Made by a program: the position numbers and the translations under genes. A stretch of DNA of 64,000 nt from positions 100,854,533-100,918,532 of the forward strand of contig OZ023273.1 of assembly GCA_964007475.1 (NCBI GenBank), read 5' to 3'. Within the stretch, counting starts at the first letter, position 1; every line of letters begins with the position of its first letter. Positions 1 through 11,400 of this stretch are shown here, in pieces. The stretch is from Hybos culiciformis (taxonomy: Eukaryota; Arthropoda; Insecta; Diptera; Hybotidae). The notes below the pieces were generated by a model. It ran no database searches, had not been told where the DNA came from, and saw nothing but the letters and a program-made list of their open reading frames with translations.

Positions 1-141
1 AGTTCGCACCTCGAGAATGTGGAATGCTCTCCCATAAAAATTGTTCCCGACAGCTTGCGGACGTTTGATTTACGACTTGCGTCCCACTTTTTAATCCCGT
101 CCAAACTTCCTCTCCTTATTACCAAATCCCTACTTCTTTAA
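1..141 (+). pseudogene. 3' end of a non-LTR retrotransposon (LINE) ORF2
   Basis: The segment translates to the usual tail of an insect jockey/CR1-type reverse transcriptase ORF: SRMWNALP followed, after a frameshift near base 36, by IKIVPDSLRTFDLRLASHF and a stop at 139-141. The motif (R/K)xWNxLP near the C terminus is typical of these elements, and the LINE at 17.9-20.9 kb ends in a comparable way. An A-rich tract follows at 182-196. The 5' part lies outside the window. The frameshift shows it is dead. Confidence 0.6.
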
Positions 142-506
142 GTATAGAAGGTATCCCACCTAGTGATTTGGGAACTTTAATATAAAAAAAAAAAAAGCAT
201 TTTTGTTCAATTAAGTATTGCCGGTTAAATGGCTAGTTATCTCGCAGATCCTGTAATTATTAGTAATCTTTTTTTTTAATTTTCTTTTTATCAATAAGCC
301 TACTTTACATAAGATTGGATTATTTTGAGGTTGATATCCCCTCTTTAGGATTCCATAGATTAAAAAATTATGCTCAAGGCTTGTTTTTTAAAATAATTTT
401 ATAGATTTCAAAGAACAAAAAAAAATTCTAATTGCAAACATGGCTAGGAGTCAGTCTTGTACTTGAATCAAAGAATCATATTTCACAATTTTCTTATACC
501 TATAAC

Positions 507-2537
507 TAGCAACCTGACAAAAACGCGTTTTTTGCAAAAATTGGATTTTTATTCTTGAAAGTGGTAGAAAGTGGTATTAGAAATTATGTTTGTTCAACAA
601 GTTTGCCGCCATTTTGGTTTTTTTAGGTTTTACCGTTACTTTTTGGTTACTTTGAAATTAAGCATTTTTGAGTATGAAAACTTCGAAATAGCCTTTCATG
701 ATGTTCTAGACTTTGATTCAGGAGGAGTTTACCTTCATTTTTTTAGAAAGTTTTAGTTCCTGAAAATATTGTATAGATGGCGTTTTAACCAATTTTGTGT
801 ATTAAACTAAAATTACTCCACCTTTTGGGCAATGAAACTACAGAAATGAAACCAAAAAAAGACCGTTTCAAGGCCTTTCCAGCAAAAAAATTTTTTTAAG
901 AATCGAATAATAAATAAAAGAGGTATGCCAAATTAAAAAAATTACAAAAAAAAAATGTCCGTTATTATTCAAAAACTCGATTTTAAAGAACGAATCCATA
1001 ATAAAAATGACTGAAAACCAAAATTTATGAGGACATGTTTTTAGGAAATGCATGTTGGAACGTGGATGAACGGATAAAACGTTCGAATAATTTAAAACAA
1101 TTATCTACTACTAAAAAACGTAAAAGCGACTCAAAACAACTCGTGAGTGAGATTTTGAATAATTCGGAGACAGAGCTGGACTGGCCTAACAAGCCAGAAG
1201 GAGTTTCCTGGTGGGCGGTACTAAAATCTGTTGTCTAAAATTATAATGTTTTCTTTTAATTTTTTTTTTAAGCGTGAGAAAATTTTTTTACAAAGAAAAT
1301 TTGAATTTCCCGGTCCTAAATTCATTCCCAGTCTAGCCCTGTTCGGAGATACTCGATTTTATACAACTTCCTATATGCCTTTCAGAAATTATTGTAAAAT
1401 CAGATAGGATTAAATACTGAAAAAACAAATTACAATAGCAAAAAGTTAGGTTATAAGTTTGGAAAAGAAAATGAAATTGATGTAGAAGAAACATTAAAAA
1501 AAAGAATTTCAAAGCATATATCGTCTGCTGAGAAATGAAACAACGTATGACATTTATACGTCATTATTTGACAATAGCACCATTCGATTCCTCGTACTCG
1601 ATTTTATAAGTACAACTACTTTGCAATATTCTTAATGTTGATTAAAATGTGTTTTTAGATGAAAGTTGTACGCTACTTGATATTTTTTCATACGTTTTTT
1701 TCAATTTTCAAATCTTTAAATTCAAATTACTCGAAACTATACTTTTCATTATACGTTGTTTCATTTCTCAGCAGACGATATGACAATGTCTATGAAAGTG
1801 AAATGTAAGGGTTTGTTTAAAACAGTTCTCGAAAAAATATACAGTAAAATCAACACTAAAACCGAGCAAAACTCGAACCAAAAATTTTCAAAATTGGTTT
1901 TATATAAAATGCCGCCAATCCGAAAGTACTGGACCGATTTCACCTGCGAAAGCGGCTTTGGAAAGGTATGACTGCGAAGTTTGAAAAATATCGTACGTAA
2001 GATCATGGAGTACAACTTTTTTGAAAATGGCTAAAAATGGTAATTTTTTTGTATGGGGAAATTCTAAGAAGTGAATTATCTTCTAAAACATTAAAAAATT
2101 TCAACCTGCGAAAGCGGCTTTTTAAAGTTCTCTGGAAGACCTTTCCAAAATGGTATAGAGTGACCAAATCGGTTGAAAATTGAGGGAGTACATTCAAATG
2201 AAAAAACCCATTTTTTGTTTTTTCAGTGTTTTTGGGGTTTCTCTATGGGTTAACCTGGCAACACCGAGTTGCCAGCACCTGCAAATAAAGCCCGCACGAA
2301 TACCTACTTAAAATGATATCTGAAAATATTCTTGTAAATTTAACAACAGAGAGATGATAGTTTGAAGTTTCAAAATTTTCCAAGCCTTCTGCCACAAGAA
2401 TCGTCATATCTCCCAAAAACATTTTTTTTTTTAAATCTGAAATGCAAAAACTTAGGTCAAATATCAGCCTATAAAATAAATGTAAAATGAAAGTCTAACG
2501 ATTAACTTGAAAAAATGAAAAAAATGTCAGGTTGCTA
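507..2537. mobile_element. hAT-like DNA transposon, 2.03 kb, 8-bp target duplication
   Basis: The element starts and ends with perfect 13-bp terminal inverted repeats (TAGCAACCTGACA at 507-519, its complement at 2525-2537). It is flanked by identical 8-bp direct repeats CCTATAAC (499-506 and 2538-2545). An 8-bp duplication fits the hAT or P superfamilies; the short TIR favours hAT. Inside are only short open frames (for example 1035-1238 and 1756-1971) in which I recognise no transposase, so it is probably non-autonomous or decayed. It also contains a 31-bp inverted repeat and a duplicated 18-mer. The undamaged target duplication suggests a fairly recent insertion. Confidence 0.8.
1518..1781. 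repeat. Perfect 31-bp inverted repeat with 202-bp spacer
   Basis: Bases 1518-1548 and 1751-1781 are exact reverse complements (the arm begins ATATCGTCTGCTGAG and ends ACAACGTAT). The arms lie inside the transposon at 507-2537. The flanking bases do not extend the match. It could be a nested foldback element or a structural part of the host transposon. No target duplication is clear around it. Confidence 0.75.
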
Positions 2538-2545
2538 CCTATAAC

Positions 2546-4139
2546 ACCATAAATCGTTTTATATTTCTTTTTTTCGAAAAATGATTCGCATAACCCCCAT
2601 CAAGCTATTTTTTCTAGGAACATAACCATGTTTCACAAAAGTAATATACCTGATGTTTATTTTAAAACTTTAAATTCAACAATAATTCTATTAATTAAGT
2701 TTTTCAATTTATTTACTTTATTCGTTTCCAGGACAAAAAATTTTCCAAAAAAAATAAATAAATAGATTCGCAAGTGAAATTCAATTGTAAAATCTGTCGC
2801 AAATTAAGACCATCATGCAAAATGAAATTTTTAAATATAATTTCATTGAAACTAACTTACGTTGAAAAAAATGAATTTTAAATTTGAATGATTCAAAAAT
2901 ATAAATATTAACTTTTTTGTGAACATAAAAATGTTTTTTTTTAATCCAATGTTTTTTTCATTCATAACAACAACCTTGAAAGATGATAAAGTTTATTGTT
3001 TAAAAAAATATAAACAAATTTTATCATATATATTCATTATCTGTCTCTGTTTCAAATGTATTCATTTTATTCAACAGAAAACAAAAAAACACATTTTTAG
3101 CATTTTGATGGAAAATATTCTAATTGAGAGTTTTCCATTATATCAAAAATATAATGCATTTTATAACGTGCAGAGTTAATTTTTGAAATATATAATATAA
3201 GTATACAAAAAAATATAATGCAATTACATACAGTCAAATTTTAAAAGAAAACAGTTTTATACCAGGAGTAACAAAATTGAAAGATATAGTTTTTTTAAAA
3301 ACCATATTCCTGTTCTTATTTTTTTATTCAAAAATTTGCTAACTCCGTTGAAAAGATTGCGTGGCTGGCTGATTTTCGAAATAACTAACTATATAAAAAC
3401 AACTTATTTATATAGATTATAAAAGCGATAGAAATTTTGGAGATAAAACATTAAAATCTTTTAAAAATATCTTATATTAAAGTTAGTTATTAGTTATTAG
3501 TATAAAATATTTAATAATATAGAGAGATTTCACGACGATATAAAATTTTTATTTCAACAAATTTTAAAACAGTAATTTTTTAGTAAAATATAATTCTAAT
3601 TATGTCAAAAACTTTTTTTTATGTTTTTTATGCCTAAATCAATTATTTTAGCACCGTACACATCCCTATTATTAATGGCAAAGATATTTTAAATTTTTTC
3701 ATTCACATAAAATTTAAACAAAATAATATTTGAAATAATTAAAAAAAATTATTTCTTTTGAACTATAGGCGATGGAAAAAGAAATTATATTCAAAAAAAT
3801 GTTTAGTAAAAAACTCCATAACTATCCAGAAAATGGCAGTTATGATCGAATCATAAATTTAAGAGCAATTTTAAAAATAATTTAATTTTTTTTACAATGT
3901 TTACTTTTTTCTGCTTTTATTATTTTCCCGATAAATAATTAATTAAAAATTTCCATTTTCGATTCAGAGATGGAGATTCCAAAAATGATCATTTCAAACC
4001 CATTTTTAGCCCTCTTCGTTCACTAGGTCAAAAGTTATAGAAGTTATAATTTTTTCTTCGATAAAAACAATAATACGATAAAAATAATTTAATGTGTAGG
4101 GGATCGTTATGTTGTATTTAGTGCTATAGAATTTAGATC
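2546..4139. other. AT-rich non-coding stretch
   Basis: I see no convincing gene or bounded repeat here. The open frame at 2919-3179 is rich in F, I, K and Y, as expected by chance at this base composition, and has no splice or domain support. Confidence 0.5.
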
Positions 4140-5290
4140 ACTAAATAGAGTATTATATGCGTCAATACACATGCAATCATTTAGATGCATCAGCGTATAT
4201 AATGAAAAAATTTAGATGCATCAGCGTAAATAATGAAATCATTTAGATGTTTCGTATTGAATATTACGTAATACCTAAACAAACATAATATCTCTCAGAA
4301 TATTTCAATACATCCAAATACAAAAAAAAAAAGAGAAAAAATGAGAACTACGTAATTCTTACACAAAAATAATATCACTGACACTCACAAAGAAATTAAA
4401 ATAAAATTAACGTGGAGGAAAATTTCCCTTTTTTTTCTTTTATCTCTAAAAGAAAGAGAAATTACAATCAAAATAAACGTGGAACATTTCCCTTTTTTTT
4501 CTTTTATCTCTAAAAGAAAGAGAGAAATTAATATAAAATTAATGCTAGAGATAGAGTCGACGTAATTCATGTGCGTATGCGCGCGTAAAAAAAATAAAAA
4601 AAACCTGTTTTTTTTACCTGTTATGCTCAACGCCGTTCACATGCGAAAAACAAAAGAGAAAAAGAGAAAAATTAAATTAGAAAAATAAAATGGATTCTGT
4701 TTGTAATATTTTTATAACGCTTTTTAATTTATTTATAACTTAATAAAACATAAAAAATTTTAATAAATTTGCAATAAATAATTATTTAATTTTTATTTTT
4801 GAATATAATTATATTTATGAACTTTTTTATTTTATTAAATAATTATTTGTTTGTAAAATTTTTTTTTTCTAAATACAACAAAATAAACAACACAATTTTT
4901 TTTTCTAATTACAACAAAATAAACAAAACAATTATAAACAAATGATTTCCACGGCGTAAAATACTGGAAAAGTTAAAATATTTCAACTTTTACGCGCGTA
5001 AGCTACGTTTTACGTCGTTGCGTATAGCCGGTCTCATACATTTTCATACAATTTGATTTTTTACGTGTGTACACGCGCGTGAATTACGTCGACTCTATCT
5101 CTAGCATAACGTGGAACATTTCCCTTTTTTTCTTTTATCTCTAAAAGAAAGAGAAATTAAAATAAAATTAACGTGGAACATTTCCCTTTTTTCCTTTTTT
5201 ATTATAAATTATCTCTATATTCTCTCTTTGCAACTGCCTCCCCCCTACGCATTAAAGCAGTACATTGTACACCTATTTTATAAAGTAAAG
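4140..5290 (+). repeat. Dispersed repeat family, locus 1 (with tandem units)
   Basis: This locus shares its block order with the inverted copy at 16.5-17.2 kb. The blocks are: a CAATACACATGCAAT motif near 4163; short tandem units (here a ~32-bp unit containing TTTAGATGCATCAGCGT, 4176-4250); a block with ACTACGTAAT and AATAATATC (4345-4390); then 62-67 bp tandem units, each starting CGTGGAACATTTCCC and ending AAAGAGAAATTAAAAT (starts at 4411, 4478, 5110 and 5172); then a block with ATCTCTATATTCTCTCTTTG and ATTAAAGCAGTA (5209-5266). A separate MITE interrupts the second unit. No coding capacity is seen, so it is non-autonomous. The superfamily is undetermined. Confidence 0.7.
4543..5106. mobile_element. 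MITE, PIF/Harbinger (Tourist)-like, 564 bp
   Basis: Perfect 27-bp terminal inverted repeats (4543-4569, beginning TGCTAGAGATAGAGTCGACG, and 5080-5106) are flanked by TAA on both sides (4540-4542 and 5107-5109). A 3-bp TWA duplication is the hallmark of PIF/Harbinger elements. The insertion splits one unit of the surrounding tandem repeat: removing the element and one TAA restores the unit junction AAAATTAACGTGG seen in the intact neighbour at 5164-5176. The AT-rich interior has no open frame of note. Confidence 0.8.
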
Positions 5291-5378
5291 TATCTGCCAT
5301 AGAAAATATATTTCGTCCCGCCAAAAAATCTATGTTTTTTTTTACTCAAAATCTATCATTGTGTTGAATAAAAATGAT

Positions 5379-5892
5379 CAGGGATGGGATGGTTGCTTTT
5401 TTAAAAGTTACGAAATAAAACAAGACTTTTAATTTTTTAAACTCATCACAGAGAACATTTTATTTCTATTTTTTCTAATTTTTACATTTTTATAAAAAAA
5501 ATTTAAATGAAATATATGCGCACACGTATGAAAAAATTAATCAAATAAATTGTATTGAAATTTTCACAACATTTGAAATTACATTCAACGTTTGTAAGAA
5601 GGGAAGCTAATTTACTTACTAAATTATTTTCTGTTACATGTAAATCGAAATTTTCAGAAAACATCCTGCAATATTTTAATATAATTAAGAAAGTTTTGAG
5701 GAGGAACTGTTAATTTACATTTTTCAAACTGTTTAAAATTTACGAAAATAGCATTTATTTTTTTTCATGTTTTTTTTTCACAAAAAATTGGTTAAAGTTA
5801 ATATTAATTATTATTTTAATTTCTCACATTTAAATCACTGGCGGTTGAAATTCAAATTAGCTTTAAGTTTTTAAAATAAATCTCACATCCCT
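5379..5892. mobile_element. Possible small hAT-like element
   Basis: CAGGGATGGGAT at 5379-5390 faces TCTCACATCCCT at 5881-5892, giving an imperfect terminal inverted repeat of the hAT type (AGGGATGkGA). The flanking 8-mers (AAAATGAT and AAAATCGA) agree only in part. It may be an old element with an eroded target duplication. Confidence 0.35.
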
Positions 5893-6149
5893 AAAATCGA
5901 AAAATTAAAGCAAAACAAAAATCATATGATTTTTATTTATTAGTATTGAGTATTTAAGGGAAACTATGACGCGCTTAAGGCCAAATAAATGTAAACAATG
6001 CACAATGCACAATGTACTTAATTTTAGATTTTAAAAAAACCTGCGAAAAAAACTTAAGTAAAATGAATCAGAAAGACACCTTGTAAGAGGGAGGTGAATT
6101 TTTTTTTTTTTTGCATAGAAATTTCGTTATTCCTTGATACTCTACTATA

Positions 6150-6362
6150 GAAATATGTTTACTCTGAGCAGTATATAAGATATGTTAACAAAATTTGTTA
6201 TAATAACTCGTTGTCTATACACACAAACACACAAACACATAGACACTTGTCATTATTATATCACTCGACCTTCGGTCTCGTGATATGTGTTTGTGTGTAT
6301 AGACACCTCGTAATTAACAACAAATTTAGTTAACGTATATTATAATCTACTATTATTAACTC
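6150..6362 (+). repeat. Large palindrome, copy A
   Basis: The sequence reads GCAGTATA, then an arm with TTAACAAAATTTGTTATAA, ACTCGTTGTCTATACACAC and AAACACATAGACAC, then a centre TCGACCTTCGGTCTCG near 6265-6280. It then reads back through the complementary arm to TATAATCTACTATT (6338-6353). The right arm has lost part of the sequence present on the left. Related palindromes lie at 16.54-16.70 kb and 49.07-49.25 kb. In those copies the palindrome joins directly to the ATTAAA(A/G)CAGTA block, which here is found 880 bp upstream at 5254-5266. Confidence 0.75.
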
Positions 6363-6364
6363 TG

Positions 6365-8335
6365 ATGCGAGTGGGATGGGATTATCACAGATACTACTTA
6401 TATTTTACCATATAACTTTTTATACAAAAACACTGTTTTTCATTCAAAATAAATATAAATATATATATATATATATATATAAAATCCTTTGATATCACAA
6501 TTTTAATTATTTATATAAAAAATTCTTTGTGCAATACGAAGTATATTTTGTTGACCATTATCATCATTAAAGTAAAATGAATTTTTATTTTATGAAAAAA
6601 AAAAAAAATTCAGTAACGTAATATATTCATATAATACATATAAATAAATATAAAACATTTATATAAAAAAAAAAACCAATATAAATAAATAAAATCCATC
6701 TGCAATATCCATAAAAATTCTCATAAAATTAAATATCTGTGTTAAAATTTCAAATAAAAATTGTAATTTCTATCAATAAAAAACTTTGCAAAAGGATTAT
6801 TTTACAAAGCCAAAAAAAAAAGAAAAATGGGGTCAATTTTTGAGTTTTTCGTTCATGCGAAAAATAAAAAAAATAAAACAATAATAAAAACTAAAGTAAA
6901 ACCATTTTTTTTCTTTTCCATTAATAATTGAACTTGTAAAAAGGGTTAAATTTATTTAATTGATCCCTTTTCTGCACAAAAATTCTTTTTCCCAAAAATA
7001 TCAATTCAATTTCCATAATAAATCTCTAAGGACTTTTATTCGAAAATAATAATAAAATACCTATAAAAAAAAAAATAATACAATTTATATTATTATTTTT
7101 ATAATAATTTCAATCTTTTCAAATTTTCATGTTCAAATTGTGAATAACGAAAAATACAGGAATTATATTTTTACAAAATTATATATTTATCTTACTGTGG
7201 GTGTAAATAATGCAAAATCGTTAAGAACAGATAATTATTTTCTATTTAAATTATTTACTTCATATTTTCGAAAGCTTTTAGGTGTTTTTGAAAAGTTAGT
7301 AATAATACGAACATAGGAAAAAATTTTAGCTGCAATTCAATTCTTTTGCCAGACATAAGAGAATAAGAAATTTCAAATAACTAAATTTATTAACAATAAT
7401 CGTGGAAGCTAGGAACAACTTTATTATGAATACAATTGAAAAAATTGATACATATTTCACGAATCAATTGTCTATTTTGCTCAATTTTCTCTAATCTATT
7501 GTGAATATCGTTAGAATTTAAAACTTTCCGGGAATTGAAATAAAAATGAAAGAGTCATAGAAACTACAAATTTATTATCTAGATCTATTTAGAACAAACT
7601 ATGTATTATACATTAGAGAAAATGATTTTATTTTCGAACATTTTTGAGAAAATTTGTGTCTAACAAAATATAATATTCAAGCTTTTGTAATAACCCGCCT
7701 TTAACGATTAAATTGTGTATTATAAAAATTAATCATGTTAATTGTGAATTCATTATTTTATTTTGATGAATTTCAATGCAATGTAAAAAAAAAGCCATAT
7801 CTAATATAATAAAATAAAAGGATAAAGGACGATCAACACCGACCTAAATTTTCAGCCTTGTACAGAAAAAAACCAATGAAAAATAAACAATATTTATTCT
7901 TTAAAGGACTCTTTATGGTTTAGGTTTTAGGAGATTGAATCACGACAAAAAATTAGATGTATTTTATATTGAAGATTTTAAAATTGAATCCGTCCTCGAG
8001 TTATGATTTATTATATATTAAAATAAACAGAAATATGAATTTTTTTAGTTCTGATTTTATTTATTTATATAAAATTTCAATAAAAAAAGACTAGGCTGGG
8101 GAGATACAACATTTGCACTAGAATTGACATTTTATTTTCCGAACTGAATTTGTTTTAAAGGAAAAATATTCTGTTTCTTCATATATTTTCGATCGAACGG
8201 AAAAAGAAATAAATTTCGTGATTCAATATCCTGAACTATAAAGAGGCCTAAACTCCATTTTTACACGATTTTATTTAAAAAAAAAAAAAAAAAACAACAC
8301 AAACACTTAATTCAAGTGAGACAAATTGAAAAATT
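6365..8335. other. AT-rich non-coding stretch with (TA)n microsatellite
   Basis: An alternating TA tract lies at about 6456-6481, and several A-runs follow. No gene or bounded element is recognised. Confidence 0.5.
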
Positions 8336-8339
8336 GACA

Positions 8340-8425
8340 CAAATTCCAGTCCGAGGTGGGAATCGAACCCACGACTGAACACGCCGCAGGATAATGGTTA
8401 TACCACTACACCATGACGGCCGACA
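8340..8425 (-). repeat. tRNA-derived SINE head or tRNA pseudogene
   Basis: On the minus strand an A box (TGGTGTAGTGG, 8403-8413) and a perfect B box (GGTTCGATTCC, 8359-8369) stand at tRNA-like spacing, with a good T stem (GTGGG/CCCAC). The acceptor strands do not pair and no proper 5-bp anticodon stem forms, so this is not a functional tRNA. The 5' half recalls tRNA-His or tRNA-Glu. A poly(A) run at 8279-8296 gives T-runs on the minus strand that could end Pol III transcription. Confidence 0.6.
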
Positions 8426-8429
8426 ATGA

Positions 8430-11400
8430 AACACATACTCGGTCTGTTCGTTTGATTCTAATCTAGCATTTGATATCTGACCCGCTATTTTTGTGAAATT
8501 GTTTAAGAAACATCAGTACTGATAAAATAAAATTAGTAAAATTTTAAACTTTGGGTAGTTGTGGAATGGAAGCAATAAAAAACAATGCTGCGATTTTGTC
8601 CAAGGACTGGGTCAAAAAATGGATTTCAATCAAAATTGTTACATGCGTACATGTAGGAAGCTAAGAAAAACAGTTTAGCTCACAATTGTGTCAAGTTTTT
8701 ATCTTTCATTAAACAGCTTGATATTTATGATATTGAGATTGGTATTGATATTGATATAATATATTTTTATATTGGTGAAATTAAATGAATAAATCTTCTT
8801 CCATTCGTATTTTTTGAACATATGTATATATCAAATGATTCATGTTGCAAAAAAAAAAGACACATTAACAAAATATATTTTTGTACCCCAATAGAATTTC
8901 AGTTCGTATAATAAATAAAAAAAAAAATTCTTTTCTACAAATACGAAAGAAAAAATCTTTATATACCAATATATATCCTATGTGTAATACATAAATCTAT
9001 TATATGGATGATCTATTGACCTACGATTGGGTTTTTCTAAGCATTGCACACCATAAAATCTCTTAAGCAATATTTCATAATAAATTGTGTGAAAAGTGTC
9101 TGCTTTTAAGTACTACTATCTATTAATTTTTTTTTTCTTCTATTTGTTTCTCCATTATTCGCTTATTAGTTTTTAGATAAATGAGTTTAGTTATATATAA
9201 TAATAAAAATAGAATTATACATATATATATAAATTATTTTCATAAAATTATACAACGCGTTTATTAGAAATTCTGCTGAAAAGATAATATTGACGACATT
9301 TTACTGAAAATTTTTAATGACTATACCATTTTTTTTATTGATTATTCTGTCGAAATTATTGAAAAAATAATTTCTAATAACAATCTTGGGTAAAAATAAA
9401 TCCTAAAAATATTAGTTTGAACCTGTTATTTTAACTGCCGTACAAAATCCATGAATAATATATCAACTTTCATATTTTTTAATATAACACATGCCATTTC
9501 GCCCTTAATGTTACCTTCTAAGTCCTAGCCTTAAAAAATATTGCATATGAATTTTTAGTTCATTTAGCGTGTTCCTGCGGCAACTATGTTGAATAGAATA
9601 TTAATTTCAGTTCTTATTATTGCTTCTGTAGAATAAAGGAGTCAAAATTACATTGTTGTAGATAAAAAAGCCAAAAGACTATAAACAAAAAATGCTGAAC
9701 TGAAGATTTGTTAGTCTAATGTTCAACACAAATTCACATCAAAGTCATATATAGCTTGATTTCTACACAGAGTTCTTTTTTGTCAAAAACTTCAGCAAAA
9801 AATAATATTAACATTTTATCTAAATTAAAAGAAATTCGCATTTGACGAGACGCTTATCAAACCAAAAAAAAATACTTGCTCTAAGAGTGTTATCATATAA
9901 TCGATAAATTTATGTAATTTTAACTGTTTTTTGGTATATTATATTGGTGGCTTTGATACTAACATACGCTTATACATATACAGTATATATACATATAAAA
10001 AAGGATAATGGAAGTGTCATGTTTTCGGATGACAGTATAAAAAAAAGCTATAAATAAAAAAATATAAATATTATTATTATATATTTCTCAAAGTAATAAA
10101 CTAGAAAATCATGAATTCATCTGGAACAATGAACAAAGTTATATCGTAAATGAAAGGCATTATGGATATAGAGGACAATCTGTTTTATTTTTATAGATAA
10201 ATTAAAAAAAAAAAAAAACATAAATAAATTAAGTATAATATAAATAATTTATTCGAATTTTTATTTAATTTAAATAAAAATTACACTACATCGCATACTG
10301 CATAACTACAATATATATAGGATAATACTGTCCTTATATATGTATGTTGGCGAAATTTGTTCAATAATTTTTCAATAAGTAATAAAAATATTTTTATTGG
10401 AATAAAATGAGGACAACTTTTTTATTAATTTAAATAGTTTTACTAATTAATTGTTTGAAATTTCCACCAACAAAGAATTATTGTTTCAATAAAAACAATA
10501 TTTACATAAATTATCGGCCGAAATTTATGAATCAAATCAGCTGGAAATTATCAGCACTTATCTATATCCATTACAATACATAGGTATACATAGTGGTCGA
10601 CCTATTTTCAATAGATATATAAATTTCAACTTTTTACAATTCCTACTTGCTATTTTCAGTTTCCATAATTTTTAACAAATTAAAGATAATGCTTTGGATT
10701 TTTGTTATAGGTATTTATATTATTTGACTTAATTATAAATTATTTTCTTATAAAATAATAAATTTAAATTAAAGTCATTCAATAAAATAAAATTAGATTT
10801 AATTTGTTTGATCTGAAAATAGATTTTGGTTAAAAAAAAAAGTTATCAAAAAATTTTATAAAAAGGGATGAAATCGTAAAATTGTTTATCAATTATATTT
10901 TTGCGCTATTTCAGGATTTATATTTGTTCTCAGTAAATATTTTGTGACATAGTAATTTGAGGTACTCTTTCGAATTTCGAATGGTTCACAAAATAACGCA
11001 ACAAATAAATAGATACCAAAATTCAGGTTTTTAATACAGGCCGATATTAAGCGTTTATAGCCCAAAAACAAACTATATAAAACAATTTTATTTGTCGTAA
11101 CTATAACTAAGAGAATATTTTTAATTGTTTGCCTAAACGTTTAATTCTATTGGATAAAATTTTTCCAAATTTATCAGGGCTCACAATAAACAGAATAGTA
11201 CGTTTACTTTATATTTATAATAAATTGTGAACATTATCTCAAAATGCAAAACTAGATTTTCTTTTAAACTCTGTCATAATTCTAAATACATACATAAAAA
11301 AGACATAAAAAATATAAGAAGTGTTTTCCATGGTTTTCTTATATTTTTTTTTTAGAAAATTTGTATGTTATTAATTTTGTAAGAATTAAATAAACAAACA

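Noticed and set aside
1035..1238. Possible host gene exon (67-aa frame ending in SWWAVLKSVV)
   Set aside because: It lies inside a bounded transposon and matches no family I know.
8340..8425. Functional tRNA gene
   Set aside because: Acceptor and anticodon stems do not pair despite good A and B boxes.
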